Source: an uncultured Eubacterium sp. (GTDB taxonomy: Bacteria; Bacillota; Clostridia; Lachnospirales; Lachnospiraceae). From it: a stretch of 35,515 nt of DNA. Positions 17,074-23,674 of this stretch are shown here, piece by piece (position 1 is the first letter of the stretch; each line of letters opens with the position of its first letter). The position numbers and the translations under genes are program-made. The stretch spans positions 1 through 35,515 of the forward strand of contig CAOKNO010000025.1 in the NCBI GenBank assembly GCA_948470065.1, given 5' to 3'. The notes under the pieces are model-generated. The model ran no database searches, had not been told where the DNA came from, and worked only from the letters and a program-made list of their open reading frames with translations.

Positions 17074-17099
17074 CTCCGGCCCCTGGCTTTGCCCAGGAG
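17074..17099 (-). promoter_or_regulatory. Candidate S6:S18-binding leader hairpin of rpsF
   Basis: The minus-strand leader folds as CTCCTGG...CCAGG with a GGCCGGAG right side containing an unpaired CCG. Known rpsF leaders carry a hairpin with a conserved CCG bound by the S6:S18 complex for feedback control. Position and CCG fit that motif; pairing was judged by eye only. Confidence 0.5.
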
Positions 17100-17129
17100 C
17101 AAGGATTCATTATTGTTTCACAGTTGAGT

Positions 17130-17158
17130 ATTGTACCATAACTTCCAATATATTGCAA
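17130..17158 (-). promoter_or_regulatory. Sigma-A promoter of the rpsF-ssb-rpsR operon
   Basis: On the minus strand TTGCAA (17158-17153), a 17 bp spacer and TACAAT (17135-17130), giving a leader of about 70 nt. Confidence 0.8.
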
Positions 17159-17182
17159 GTACTTTATTCCCGCGAGCAATGT

Positions 17183-17361
17183 ACCCCTAGGGCACTTAGC
17201 CAAGCAGCCGCGCTCGCGCGGATATTTGGCGAATGCCGCGAGGGTAAGTGCCCTTTGGGTGCAAATACCCCGCCCCTTGGGGCGGAAAGGACAAGCTAGG
17301 CCATGCCCCGTAGCTTGCTGCGGGGTATTTGACTTGGAAACAACCGCTTCTGCAGCAAGCT
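17183..17361. repeat. Composite multi-hairpin element
   Basis: Two adjoining large palindromes fill the gap between the hydrolase gene and the rpsF promoter. The first pairs GGGCACTTA with TAAGTGCCC (17190-17198/17245-17253, extended by ACCC/GGGT) and encloses GCCAA/TTGGC and CCGCG/CGCGG. The second pairs CAAATACCCCGC with GCGGGGTATTTG (17262-17273/17320-17331) and encloses CAAGCTA/TAGCTTG. A further 10 bp arm, AGCTTGCTGC/GCAGCAAGCT, competes with it. It looks like a dispersed palindromic repeat or structured RNA; no coding role is credible. Confidence 0.65.
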
Positions 17362-17370
17362 TGCCCATAC

Positions 17371-18375
17371 TCACATCCACTTCCCTAAAAAAGCCTCAAC
17401 CGTGCCATAATATGTATCTGGATCCTTATCCTGGGATTGGGCATGGCCCGCCCCTTTTACGACTAGCAGTTCTTTCTCACAGATTGCGGCTTCATACAGC
17501 TCATACACCATCTGGACGGAAATCATCGCGTCGCAATCCCCGTGGATAAACAGCGTGGGGATCTGGCTGTTTTTTACCGCCTCAAGTGCGGAAGCGTCCC
17601 TCAGATTGTAGCCTCCACGCAGGCGCAAAGCAAGGCAGGCGCTGTCTACCAGCGGGAATGCCGGCAGATGGAACCACTCCTTTATTTTCCCTTCAAACAT
17701 AGAATACGCATCTGTATAAGCACAGTCGGAAACTACTGCTTTGATATGCCCTTCAAAGCTGCCGTCCCCAGCAATCATCAGCGCTGCCGAAGCGCCCATG
17801 GACTGCCCATGAAGGACGATCTCCGCCTTTGGATCCTGTCTGAGGATCTCTTGGATCCACAGCCTGCAGTCCAAGCGGTCCGTCCAGCCCATCCCGATAA
17901 AATCCCCTTCGCTCTCTCCCTGGCACCGCAGATCCGGCGCCAGTACATGAAATCCCTTTTCATGATACCAGAGGGCAAACGGGTACAATTCCTCTTTCCA
18001 TCCCGTATACCCATGGAGCAAAAGCGCCCATTTATGCCCTGCTTCCTCTGCCGGGAACTGTTCCGCCACTAAGCGGTAGCCATCCTCGGATTCCAAGGAA
18101 AGCTTCTGGCGCTTTGCCTGCCCCAGCCATTCCTTCGTTTCTTTCCAGGAAGCCTGGCGGTTCTCCTTAATATCCGAGGTCTGTACCTGAGCCGCATAAC
18201 TCTCCTCGGTAATCCTCCCAAACGCGTCCAGCCGTTCCATAAAAGACGGCACCAGCGCCGCGCTCACCAGGAAATTCACCAGTATAACGTAACATAGCAA
18301 CAGGATCCCAGCCAAAACGCCGGATCCCACAGCTATCTTCCTCCTCTTGCCTACTGCTTTCTTGTTCTGTTCCAT
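17371..18375 (-). CDS. Membrane-anchored alpha/beta hydrolase
   Basis: A 334-residue protein with an N-terminal transmembrane helix (about residues 14-40) and an alpha/beta hydrolase fold outside or facing the membrane. The oxyanion-region LLHGYTG lies near residue 118, the nucleophile elbow GQSMGA has S192, the acid is probably D282 in HGDCDAM, and the catalytic histidine is H311 in GAGHAQS. Similar proteins are labelled lysophospholipase-like or cinnamoyl-ester-hydrolase-like; the substrate cannot be read from sequence. The next genes on the same strand are DUF951 and the sirtuin upstream, with about 95 bp before this start, so it may be a separate or loosely linked unit. Confidence 0.85.
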   Translation of the reverse strand: MEQNKKAVGKRRKIAVGSGVLAGILLLCYVILVNFLVSAALVPSFMERLDAFGRITEESYAAQVQTSDIKENRQASWKETKEWLGQAKRQKLSLESEDGYRLVAEQFPAEEAGHKWALLLHGYTGWKEELYPFALWYHEKGFHVLAPDLRCQGESEGDFIGMGWTDRLDCRLWIQEILRQDPKAEIVLHGQSMGASAALMIAGDGSFEGHIKAVVSDCAYTDAYSMFEGKIKEWFHLPAFPLVDSACLALRLRGGYNLRDASALEAVKNSQIPTLFIHGDCDAMISVQMVYELYEAAICEKELLVVKGAGHAQSQDKDPDTYYGTVEAFLGKWM

Positions 18376-18470
18376 AATTCCTGCAAACCCTCTTCAATCT
18401 GCTTCTCTTCTCCCCCTCTATCATACCACTTTGCAGGAATTTCCGCACCAGTTAAATATTCCCACTTGGC

Positions 18471-18668
18471 TCATTCCATCCCTTCTTTTTTGCGGATCCC
18501 TTTCGTATTCTTCTCTACCAGGGGGCGCGCCAGCATAACCTGATGGCCGCACCCCAGGCATTTTAAACGGAAATCCGCCCCGACCCGCAGCACTTCCCAT
18601 TCGCTGCTGCCGCAGGGATGCTTCTTCTTCAAACGTACAATATCCCCTACCTCAAACGGTATCGGCAT
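18471..18668 (-). CDS. DUF951 family protein
   Basis: A 65-residue protein of the DUF951 family, widespread in Firmicutes with no assigned function. It shows the typical start FEVGDIVRLKKKHPCGSSEW and a second conserved CLGCGHQVMLAR segment, giving three cysteines (one in the HPCGS motif, two in CLGC) that may bind metal. AGGAGG stands before the ATG. It begins only 9 bp after the sirtuin gene ends, so the two are co-transcribed. Confidence 0.9.
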   Translation of the reverse strand: MPIPFEVGDIVRLKKKHPCGSSEWEVLRVGADFRLKCLGCGHQVMLARPLVEKNTKGIRKKEGME

Positions 18669-18677
18669 AATTCCCTC

Positions 18678-19409
18678 CTAGACTTTAATCTTTGCAAACA
18701 ATTCCCCAATGCTTTCCTGGAGCGCCAGATCGGCAATGTTATCCTTCGGCGTAGCGTCCTTATTGACCAGAGCCAGCTTATTCCCCTGGTAATAATCCAC
18801 AAGCCCTGCCGCTGGGTAAACCACCAAAGACGTCCCCCCGATAATCAGCATATCGGCTTGGCTGATATAGTACACCGCTTCCTGGAGCGTCTGTTGGTTT
18901 AGCCCTTCCTCATACAGCACCACATCCGGCTTAATGCCGCCGCCGCAGCGCCCGCACCGTGGGACGCCTTCGCCCTCTAGGATATACCTCGCGTCGTAAC
19001 ATGCATGGCAGGACTCACAGTAATTGCGATGCACGCTCCCATGGAGTTCCAACACCTTCTTGCTCCCGGCAAGCTGATGCAGCCCGTCAATATTCTGGGT
19101 AATCACCGCCCGCACTTTCCCAGCCGCCTCTAATTCCGCCAGCTTCTTGTGCGCTGAATTTGGCTGTGCGTTCAGACAAAGCATCTTATTCCGGTAAAAA
19201 CGGTAAAATTCTTCCGGCCTTCTCCGGTAAAACGTATGGCTCAAAATGATTTCCGGCGGCTCGTCGTATTCCTGGTTGTACAGCCCGTCTACGCTGCGGA
19301 AATCCGGAATCCCGCTTTCTGTTGAAACGCCTGCTCCACCAAAAAACACAATATTATCAGAGCCCTCTACCATGTCCAAAAATGCCTGGATCTTTTCTTC
19401 CCGTCCCAT
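18678..19409 (-). CDS. Sir2-family NAD-dependent protein deacylase (CobB-like)
   Basis: A 243-residue sirtuin that removes acyl groups from lysines using NAD+. The NAD-binding GGAGVSTESGIPDFRS segment lies near residues 23-38, TQNIDGLH near 104-111, the catalytic H123 is in LELHGS, and a zinc site is formed by CESC and CGRC. GGTSLVVYPA closes the NAD pocket. Length is normal for class U or III bacterial sirtuins. The start at 19409 is set by GGAGG 8 bp upstream; the longer frame to 19595 overlaps the sortase gene and is rejected. It lies 32 bp after srtB and 9 bp before DUF951. Confidence 0.93.
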   Translation of the reverse strand: MGREEKIQAFLDMVEGSDNIVFFGGAGVSTESGIPDFRSVDGLYNQEYDEPPEIILSHTFYRRRPEEFYRFYRNKMLCLNAQPNSAHKKLAELEAAGKVRAVITQNIDGLHQLAGSKKVLELHGSVHRNYCESCHACYDARYILEGEGVPRCGRCGGGIKPDVVLYEEGLNQQTLQEAVYYISQADMLIIGGTSLVVYPAAGLVDYYQGNKLALVNKDATPKDNIADLALQESIGELFAKIKV

Positions 19410-19441
19410 ATCCTCTACCTCCATCACCTGTTTGGTTGCTA

Positions 19442-20191
19442 TTATTCCCTTCCATCCTCTGTCAGCACGCCATGGACCAGGCACCGGTAATTGCTGCCTG
19501 CCGCCGTACAAGTCATCAGCGTAACCGTCTTCTGGGATGGTTCTGGCGTAACCTTCGTATCGTAGAGACTGTCTGCCTTCATCTTCGCCTGCCACTCGGC
19601 ATATTCCCCCGCCTCTTCAAACTGGTAATGGAACGCCTCGGATCCAAGCTTTGCCACATGGCAGGAATAGATCTCATAACGCAGCACGCCTTCGGGGGTA
19701 TAGATCAAAAACCCTGGGCTGTCGCGGTATGTATCTTCCTCCTGGAACCAGTTCAGTTTGGCAAACATCGACTTATTCTTCATGTTATGCCCATAGACAA
19801 ATGTATTCTCATCACTGAAATCCGGCGCGTTCTCTATTTCAACAAAAATAGAGCCGCAGGGGTTCTCCTCCTTCTGGAAGGTATGCTTCAAATAGTAATC
19901 ATTGTCTTCCCCCTGCACAATCGGGTAGCTGATTTCCATGGAATCCAGCCGGATCCATCCAATCGTATCTGGGTTCACGCCCTTTAACGCATCAAAATCC
20001 ACGGGCATCCCCGCTTCTTTTGACGCCTCCTCTGTCTGGGAAAACGATACATAATCCTGTAGCTTCTCATATTCCTGTTCTCCCTGGTAGTATTCCAGCA
20101 TTGGCATACCAATTTTAACCAGCGAAAAAATGAACACGCCCAATACGGGCAGCAACACAATTAAAAATGCTTTACTTTTTTTCTTTTCCAT
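19442..20191 (-). CDS. srtB: Class B sortase
   Basis: A 249-residue transpeptidase with an N-terminal signal anchor (about residues 7-30) and an extracellular sortase domain. The catalytic residues are H135 in VYGHNM, C228 in TLMTC and R236 in NYRC. The extended DNDYYLKHTF and FVEIENAPDF region is typical of class B enzymes, which attach proteins with NPQTN-like signals to peptidoglycan. No protein in this window shows an obvious sorting signal, so the substrate lies elsewhere. A good promoter (TTGAAA-17-TATACT) precedes it, immediately beside a MITE-like element. Confidence 0.93.
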   Translation of the reverse strand: MEKKKSKAFLIVLLPVLGVFIFSLVKIGMPMLEYYQGEQEYEKLQDYVSFSQTEEASKEAGMPVDFDALKGVNPDTIGWIRLDSMEISYPIVQGEDNDYYLKHTFQKEENPCGSIFVEIENAPDFSDENTFVYGHNMKNKSMFAKLNWFQEEDTYRDSPGFLIYTPEGVLRYEIYSCHVAKLGSEAFHYQFEEAGEYAEWQAKMKADSLYDTKVTPEPSQKTVTLMTCTAAGSNYRCLVHGVLTEDGRE

Positions 20192-20230
20192 TCAAAAAAC
20201 CCCCTAACCTGACATAATCACTTATCCCCT

Positions 20231-20259
20231 AGTATAAAATATTTCCAGTGATTTTTCAA
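20231..20259 (-). promoter_or_regulatory. Sigma-A promoter of srtB
   Basis: On the minus strand TTGAAA (20259-20254), a 17 bp spacer and TATACT (20236-20231). The -35 box ends 2 bp from the edge of the MITE-like element. Confidence 0.78.
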
Positions 20260-20261
20260 GA

Positions 20262-20404
20262 TAGGTAATTGCGAAACCCTCTCTGGGACAGACGCGTCTG
20301 TACAATCCATACAAAAGCGGGCTCCAGATGCCGTCGCAAGTCGCCCTTTTTTTGTACAGATTGTACATCCGCTGTTTCTAGAAAGGGTGTTTTGCAATCG
20401 CCTA
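20262..20404. mobile_element. MITE-like inverted-repeat element flanked by TA
   Basis: About 139 bp bounded by TA dinucleotides. The ends are imperfect inverted repeats: GGTAATTGCGAAACCCTCTC at the left and, read from the right, GGCGATTGCAAAACACCCTT. The similarity continues inward (ACAG, CG, TGTACAATC, CAAAA, GGGC in both arms), so the whole element folds on itself. It has no coding capacity. A second copy begins at 35464. A TA target site and short non-coding palindrome suggest a MITE mobilised by an IS630/mariner-type transposase; this is inference, as no transposase is in the window. Confidence 0.7.
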
Positions 20405-20436
20405 GATTTTTCAAAATACCAAAAGGAGCTCTAGAC

Positions 20437-21405
20437 ATGATTATTGCAGATATGCATTGCGACACCTTATCGCGCCTCTATGCAAATCGCCAACAGAAAA
20501 CCCCTTACTCCTTGCGCAGCAACCCGTTCCAGCTCGATTTGGAGAAAATGAAGCAGTCTGGTTATATCTTGCAGAATTTCGCGGTTTTTGTCGATTTTGG
20601 TAAAACAAGCACGCCATACGACGACTGCGCTGGTCAGATTGCGCTGTTCCAAGAAGAGGCTCAGAAAAACCAGGATTCCATCCTGCCCGCCGCTTCTTAT
20701 CATGAAATCAAACGGAATATGGAAGCAGGGAAAATCTCCGCCCTGCTTACCATAGAAGAAGGGGCGCTCTGCCAAGGCAGCCTTGTGCGGCTGCAGGACT
20801 TTTACCGTCTGGGCGTAAGGATGATGACATTTACTTGGAATTATCCAAACTGCCTGGGATCCCCCGCAGAGCCAGCGGCTCATTCCCATTCTGGGGGGCT
20901 TACCCCGCTTGGCATAAGCTTCCTTACCGAAATGGAACGCATTGGCATGATACCAGACGTTTCCCATCTATCAGACGAAGGCATACAAGACGTCTGCCGC
21001 TATGCAAAAAAGCCGTTTTGCGCCAGCCATTCCAACGCCCGATCGCTCTGCCACCGGAACCGCAACCTGCCGGATCCCCTGATCCGCAGCATTGGGGCGC
21101 AGGGCGGGATCATCGGCGTGAATTATTATGGCCCGTTCCTTTCGTCCGCCCCTAACCCCCAGGGGCGCCATTATAGCTATGCCAAGGATATTGCCGCACA
21201 TATCCGTCATATTTCCAATCTTGGCGGCATATCTTGTATCGGACTTGGCTCAGATTTTGACGGCATGGACGATAATCTGGAGATAAGCCATTGCGGGCGT
21301 ATGGATCTCTTGTTCCACGCGCTGCAAAAAGCGGGGTTCCATGATTCCGAAATCGACAAAATATGTTTCCAAAATGTCCTGGCCTTTTACCGCGAGCTTC
21401 TCTAG
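20437..21405 (+). CDS. Membrane dipeptidase-family zinc peptidase (peptidase M19)
   Basis: A 322-residue M19 dipeptidase. The metal-binding HCD (H7, D9) stands at the N-terminus, the bridging glutamate is in TIEEGAL (E107/E108), and later ligands are in DVSHLSDEG and CASHSNAR; GLGSDFDG near 270 is also typical. M19 enzymes hydrolyse dipeptides, including some with D-residues. There is no signal peptide, so it is cytoplasmic despite the family name. The start at 20437 follows AAAAGGAG; the upstream in-frame extension is the MITE and is rejected. It lies 60 bp before an NlpC/P60 peptidase gene, suggesting a joint role in murein-peptide breakdown. Confidence 0.9.
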   Translation: MIIADMHCDTLSRLYANRQQKTPYSLRSNPFQLDLEKMKQSGYILQNFAVFVDFGKTSTPYDDCAGQIALFQEEAQKNQDSILPAASYHEIKRNMEAGKISALLTIEEGALCQGSLVRLQDFYRLGVRMMTFTWNYPNCLGSPAEPAAHSHSGGLTPLGISFLTEMERIGMIPDVSHLSDEGIQDVCRYAKKPFCASHSNARSLCHRNRNLPDPLIRSIGAQGGIIGVNYYGPFLSSAPNPQGRHYSYAKDIAAHIRHISNLGGISCIGLGSDFDGMDDNLEISHCGRMDLLFHALQKAGFHDSEIDKICFQNVLAFYRELL

Positions 21406-21465
21406 CGTACCGTCTGCGTCCGCCTGGCAGCCAACCCATTAGCAAACTAGAAAGAAAGGGATTCT

Positions 21466-22347
21466 ATGTATACAGCAATAATTACCGCCCCCAAAACATT
21501 CCTCTACGAAACTGCCCAGGCAAAAACCGTTTCCGACGAGCTTCTGTCTGGCTGGATCGTCGGGATCCAGCAATCCTGCGGGGCGTACGTCAAAGCCACG
21601 ACCCATTATGGATATACAGGATGGCTGCGTTCCTCCGCCTTGCGGCGCATTTCCCCCAAGGAACATATCTGTTGGAATGTGAATTTCCAAAACCAACTCC
21701 TTCCAGCCAATGCCGCCAATACTTCCATCTATCCAGATTACCTCTACAATGCTTCGGCCGCGGCCATCTGCCGCAATATCGTCGACGTCCACAAAGAGCC
21801 GCGGATGCAGGCAAAAATTATATGCCCCTTATATATGGGCAGCGCCATCCTCCTCTGCGGGCGTCCCGAAGATGGATGGCAGAAAATCAAGCTTGCAAAC
21901 GGCCGCTTTGGCTACATCCCATCCTCCTCCATCCTGGCCCCTAGGGAGGCGCCGTGTACCCCGCAAGAACTGCGCGATACGATCATCCGCTATGCCATGT
22001 CCTTTTTGGGCGCGCAATACCGCTGGGGCGGCAAGACCTGGGAAGGCATCGACTGCTCTGGGCTCACCTTTATGAGTTACTATATGTGCGGCATTATTAT
22101 CTACCGGGACGCCGCCATTGTAGAAGGCTATCCGATCCACGCCATCCCACTTTCCCAAATCCAGCCCGCAGACCTTCTCTATTTCCCAGGGCATATCGCC
22201 CTTTACCTGGGAGATGGGAAATACATCCATTCCACCGGGAAGCTGGCTTCCAATGGCTGCGTCGTCAACAGCCTAAACCCCAACGACCCCAGCTACCGGG
22301 CCGATCTTGCAGAAAGCTTACAGGCCGCGGGCAGCGCTTTTTGCTAA
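21466..22347 (+). CDS. NlpC/P60 peptidase with SH3 domains (YkfC-like)
   Basis: A 293-residue cysteine peptidase of the NlpC/P60 family. The first half holds two SH3b-like domains (about residues 20-60 and 95-165, WKIKLANGRFGYIPSS-like end), the second half the catalytic domain with C197 in IDCSGL, H243 in PGHIALYLG and H255 in YIHSTG. B. subtilis/B. cereus YkfC has the same layout and cuts gamma-D-Glu-diamino-acid bonds in murein peptides inside the cell. No signal peptide is visible, which supports a cytoplasmic, recycling-type role. AAAGGG lies 6 bp before the ATG. It probably shares a transcript with the preceding dipeptidase. Confidence 0.88.
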   Translation: MYTAIITAPKTFLYETAQAKTVSDELLSGWIVGIQQSCGAYVKATTHYGYTGWLRSSALRRISPKEHICWNVNFQNQLLPANAANTSIYPDYLYNASAAAICRNIVDVHKEPRMQAKIICPLYMGSAILLCGRPEDGWQKIKLANGRFGYIPSSSILAPREAPCTPQELRDTIIRYAMSFLGAQYRWGGKTWEGIDCSGLTFMSYYMCGIIIYRDAAIVEGYPIHAIPLSQIQPADLLYFPGHIALYLGDGKYIHSTGKLASNGCVVNSLNPNDPSYRADLAESLQAAGSAFC

Positions 22348-22424
22348 AACGCCACAATGGCAAGCGGCCCCCTTGTGCGCGGAGCGCCATTCTTCCACAG
22401 AGCAAATTTTTATTTCCTAATGGA

Positions 22425-22468
22425 ACAAAAAAGAAGGCTACACGGATATATCTTCATCACGTGTAGCC
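22425..22468 (-). terminator. Intrinsic terminator facing left, serving a minus-strand unit
   Basis: GGCTACACG and CGTGTAGCC (22436-22444/22460-22468) pair; on the minus strand the stem is followed by TTCTTTTTTG. On the plus strand only TCCTAAATT follows, so the better direction is leftwards, although it could also stop read-through from the peptidase gene. Confidence 0.7.
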
Positions 22469-22814
22469 TCCTAAATTATTGCCACGCTGTCCATTGGACT
22501 CTTACCTCTTTCTTCCCGAAACCTCCATCCTCTTCTTCTGAAATTTTATCAACCTCTGAATACATTGTATCTATTCCATATAGGAACGTTATCGTCTGGA
22601 ATATGATACCTCTTATCATTTATCATTCAGGGCTTCATCCAAAAATTCTTTTGGTTTCTTATTTTTCTGCTCCATCCTTCGGAATCTTATGTCTGCAAAC
22701 TGCTCTGTCCCTTCCTAAATACAAGGATCCAACCGCTGCCATTTCTTCTGGATTATCTTCCCATTCCGAAAATACAAGTTCGGATGTTACCAGTCCTGAT
22801 ATCTTCTAGCCTTA

Positions 22815-22946
22815 CTATTGTGTTCTATTAACATCATACTCTGGTAAAACCTTATTGTAATTTCCCATTCCGAAAATTCTCTTCTGAAATAAGGCGTCCG
22901 TTAAATTGTCTTGCTTCAAAAATGAACTTTCGCCCGATGCATCCAT
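22815..22946 (-). CDS. Possible 43-residue small protein in the cryptic unit
   Basis: The best small frame of the unit begins at an ATG with GGAAGAGG five bases upstream and runs 43 codons (MDASGESSFL at the start, EYDVNRTQ at the end). No family is recognised and there is no hydrophobic segment. It is overlapped upstream by another short frame with a hydrophobic start (MIVKVIAITVIVIK). Support is only the ribosome site and the promoter far upstream; it may be fortuitous. Confidence 0.22.
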   Translation of the reverse strand: MDASGESSFLKQDNLTDALFQKRIFGMGNYNKVLPEYDVNRTQ

Positions 22947-22965
22947 CTAACCTCTTCCAAATGGA

Positions 22966-23091
22966 ACTTACTTTTATAGCTATTACTTTTATAATCATCA
23001 CTTTTTATAACGATTACTGTTATAGCTATTACTTTTACAATCATTACTTCTTATTGCTATTACTCTTATAACGATTGCTTTTATTACTCTT
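22966..23091. repeat. Degenerate tandem repeat, 15-16 bp unit, about eight copies
   Basis: On the plus strand units resemble TAGCTATTACTTTTA, TAACGATTACTGTTA, CAATCATTACTTCTTA and TTGCTATTACTCTTA. Each keeps an ATTAC or ATCAC core followed by T-rich sequence ending TTA. Unit length varies between 15 and 16, so a reading frame is not kept throughout. Confidence 0.75.
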
Positions 23092-23250
23092 TTTCTTGTA
23101 CCTCAGATGTTCTTTCTTTTGAGGGGATATTCATTCAGTTTTTGGTGGCCCGTACCTCTCTTTCTCAGATTATAGGGTAATTCGTTTGTCTTCCTTTGGA
23201 CTGTACCTCCTGTTCTTTATTTTTGGTTGCTTGTTTGTTTTGATGAACTC

Positions 23251-23279
23251 ATTATATCTCTCAAAACCAGAAATGTCAA
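23251..23279 (-). promoter_or_regulatory. Perfect consensus sigma-A promoter facing left
   Basis: On the minus strand TTGACA (23279-23274), a 17 bp spacer and TATAAT (23256-23251), both hexamers matching the consensus exactly. It is the only perfect match noticed in the window, yet no known gene follows. Confidence 0.85.
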
Positions 23280-23460
23280 TAAGTTTTTTAAAATTTCTTT
23301 ATTATTCATACTTATAACTGATATATAATCAATAAGCTTGTGAATATTCTGATATTTTATAGTCGTAAGTGAGACGTCTCTTTCAATTATCAGACAGTAT
23401 CAGAAGATGTTTTGATGGAAGCCACAAAACAAGCCCTTCTATACGGATTTAAAACCATTG

Positions 23461-23654
23461 ATAAACTCCGGCGGTTAAATACCGCGGTACATTACGCAGC
23501 AGACTGTGGAATTTAGCCGTCGGAGTTATATCTCCAGCGCTAGAACCTCATCCTACGCAAGGCAATGGAATGAGGCGCACAGAACTACGCCGGTTGAACA
23601 CGGCGTACCCCTACATTGGGCACAATATTGCGTATGGAGATTCTAGCAGGCTGG
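23461..23654. other. Multi-helix structured element next to the AIM24 gene
   Basis: An outer helix pairs CCAGCGCTAGAA (23534-23545) with TTCTAGCAGGCTGG (23641-23654), enclosing hairpins CCTCAT/ATGAGG (23546-23575) and TACGCCG/CGGCGTA (23586-23607). To its left a 17 bp imperfect stem pairs AACTCCGGCGGTTAAAT with ATTTAGCCGTCGGAGTT (23464-23527). Segments CGGCGGTTAAATACCGCGGTAC and CGCCGGTTGAACACGGCGTAC look related, suggesting internal duplication. It could be a structured RNA in the AIM24 3' region or a non-autonomous repeat. Confidence 0.5.
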
Positions 23655-23674
23655 AATCAACAAGGATGCTTTGC

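Larger units (their letters stand above)
22469..23250 (-). other. Cryptic AT-rich minus-strand transcription unit without a recognised gene
   Basis: Between a perfect promoter (23279-23251) and a terminator (22468-22425) this stretch holds no protein I recognise on either strand. Read leftwards it contains three GAGGTAC segments about 60 bp apart (near 23103, 23155 and 23207), a run of degenerate 15-16 bp repeats, and several overlapping short frames, some joined by ATGA- or TAATG-type overlaps. Either it is a non-coding RNA, a cluster of small peptides, or a decayed gene. Confidence 0.4.

Noticed and set aside
17048..17380. Minus-strand frame of 110 codons before rpsF
   Set aside because: It translates the composite palindrome and the promoter of rpsF; composition reflects the repeat rather than a protein.
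20269..20436. N-terminal extension of the dipeptidase
   Set aside because: The in-frame extension translates the MITE and includes the true ribosome site; the HxD motif at residues 7-9 of the shorter start is typical of the family.
22357..22809. Plus-strand frame of 150 codons in the AT-rich region
   Set aside because: It runs through the terminator hairpin at 22425-22468, has low-complexity Ser-rich composition and no ribosome site; it is more likely the antisense of the cryptic unit.
22966..23091. CRISPR array
   Set aside because: Units are contiguous with no unique spacers, are degenerate, and there are no cas genes.
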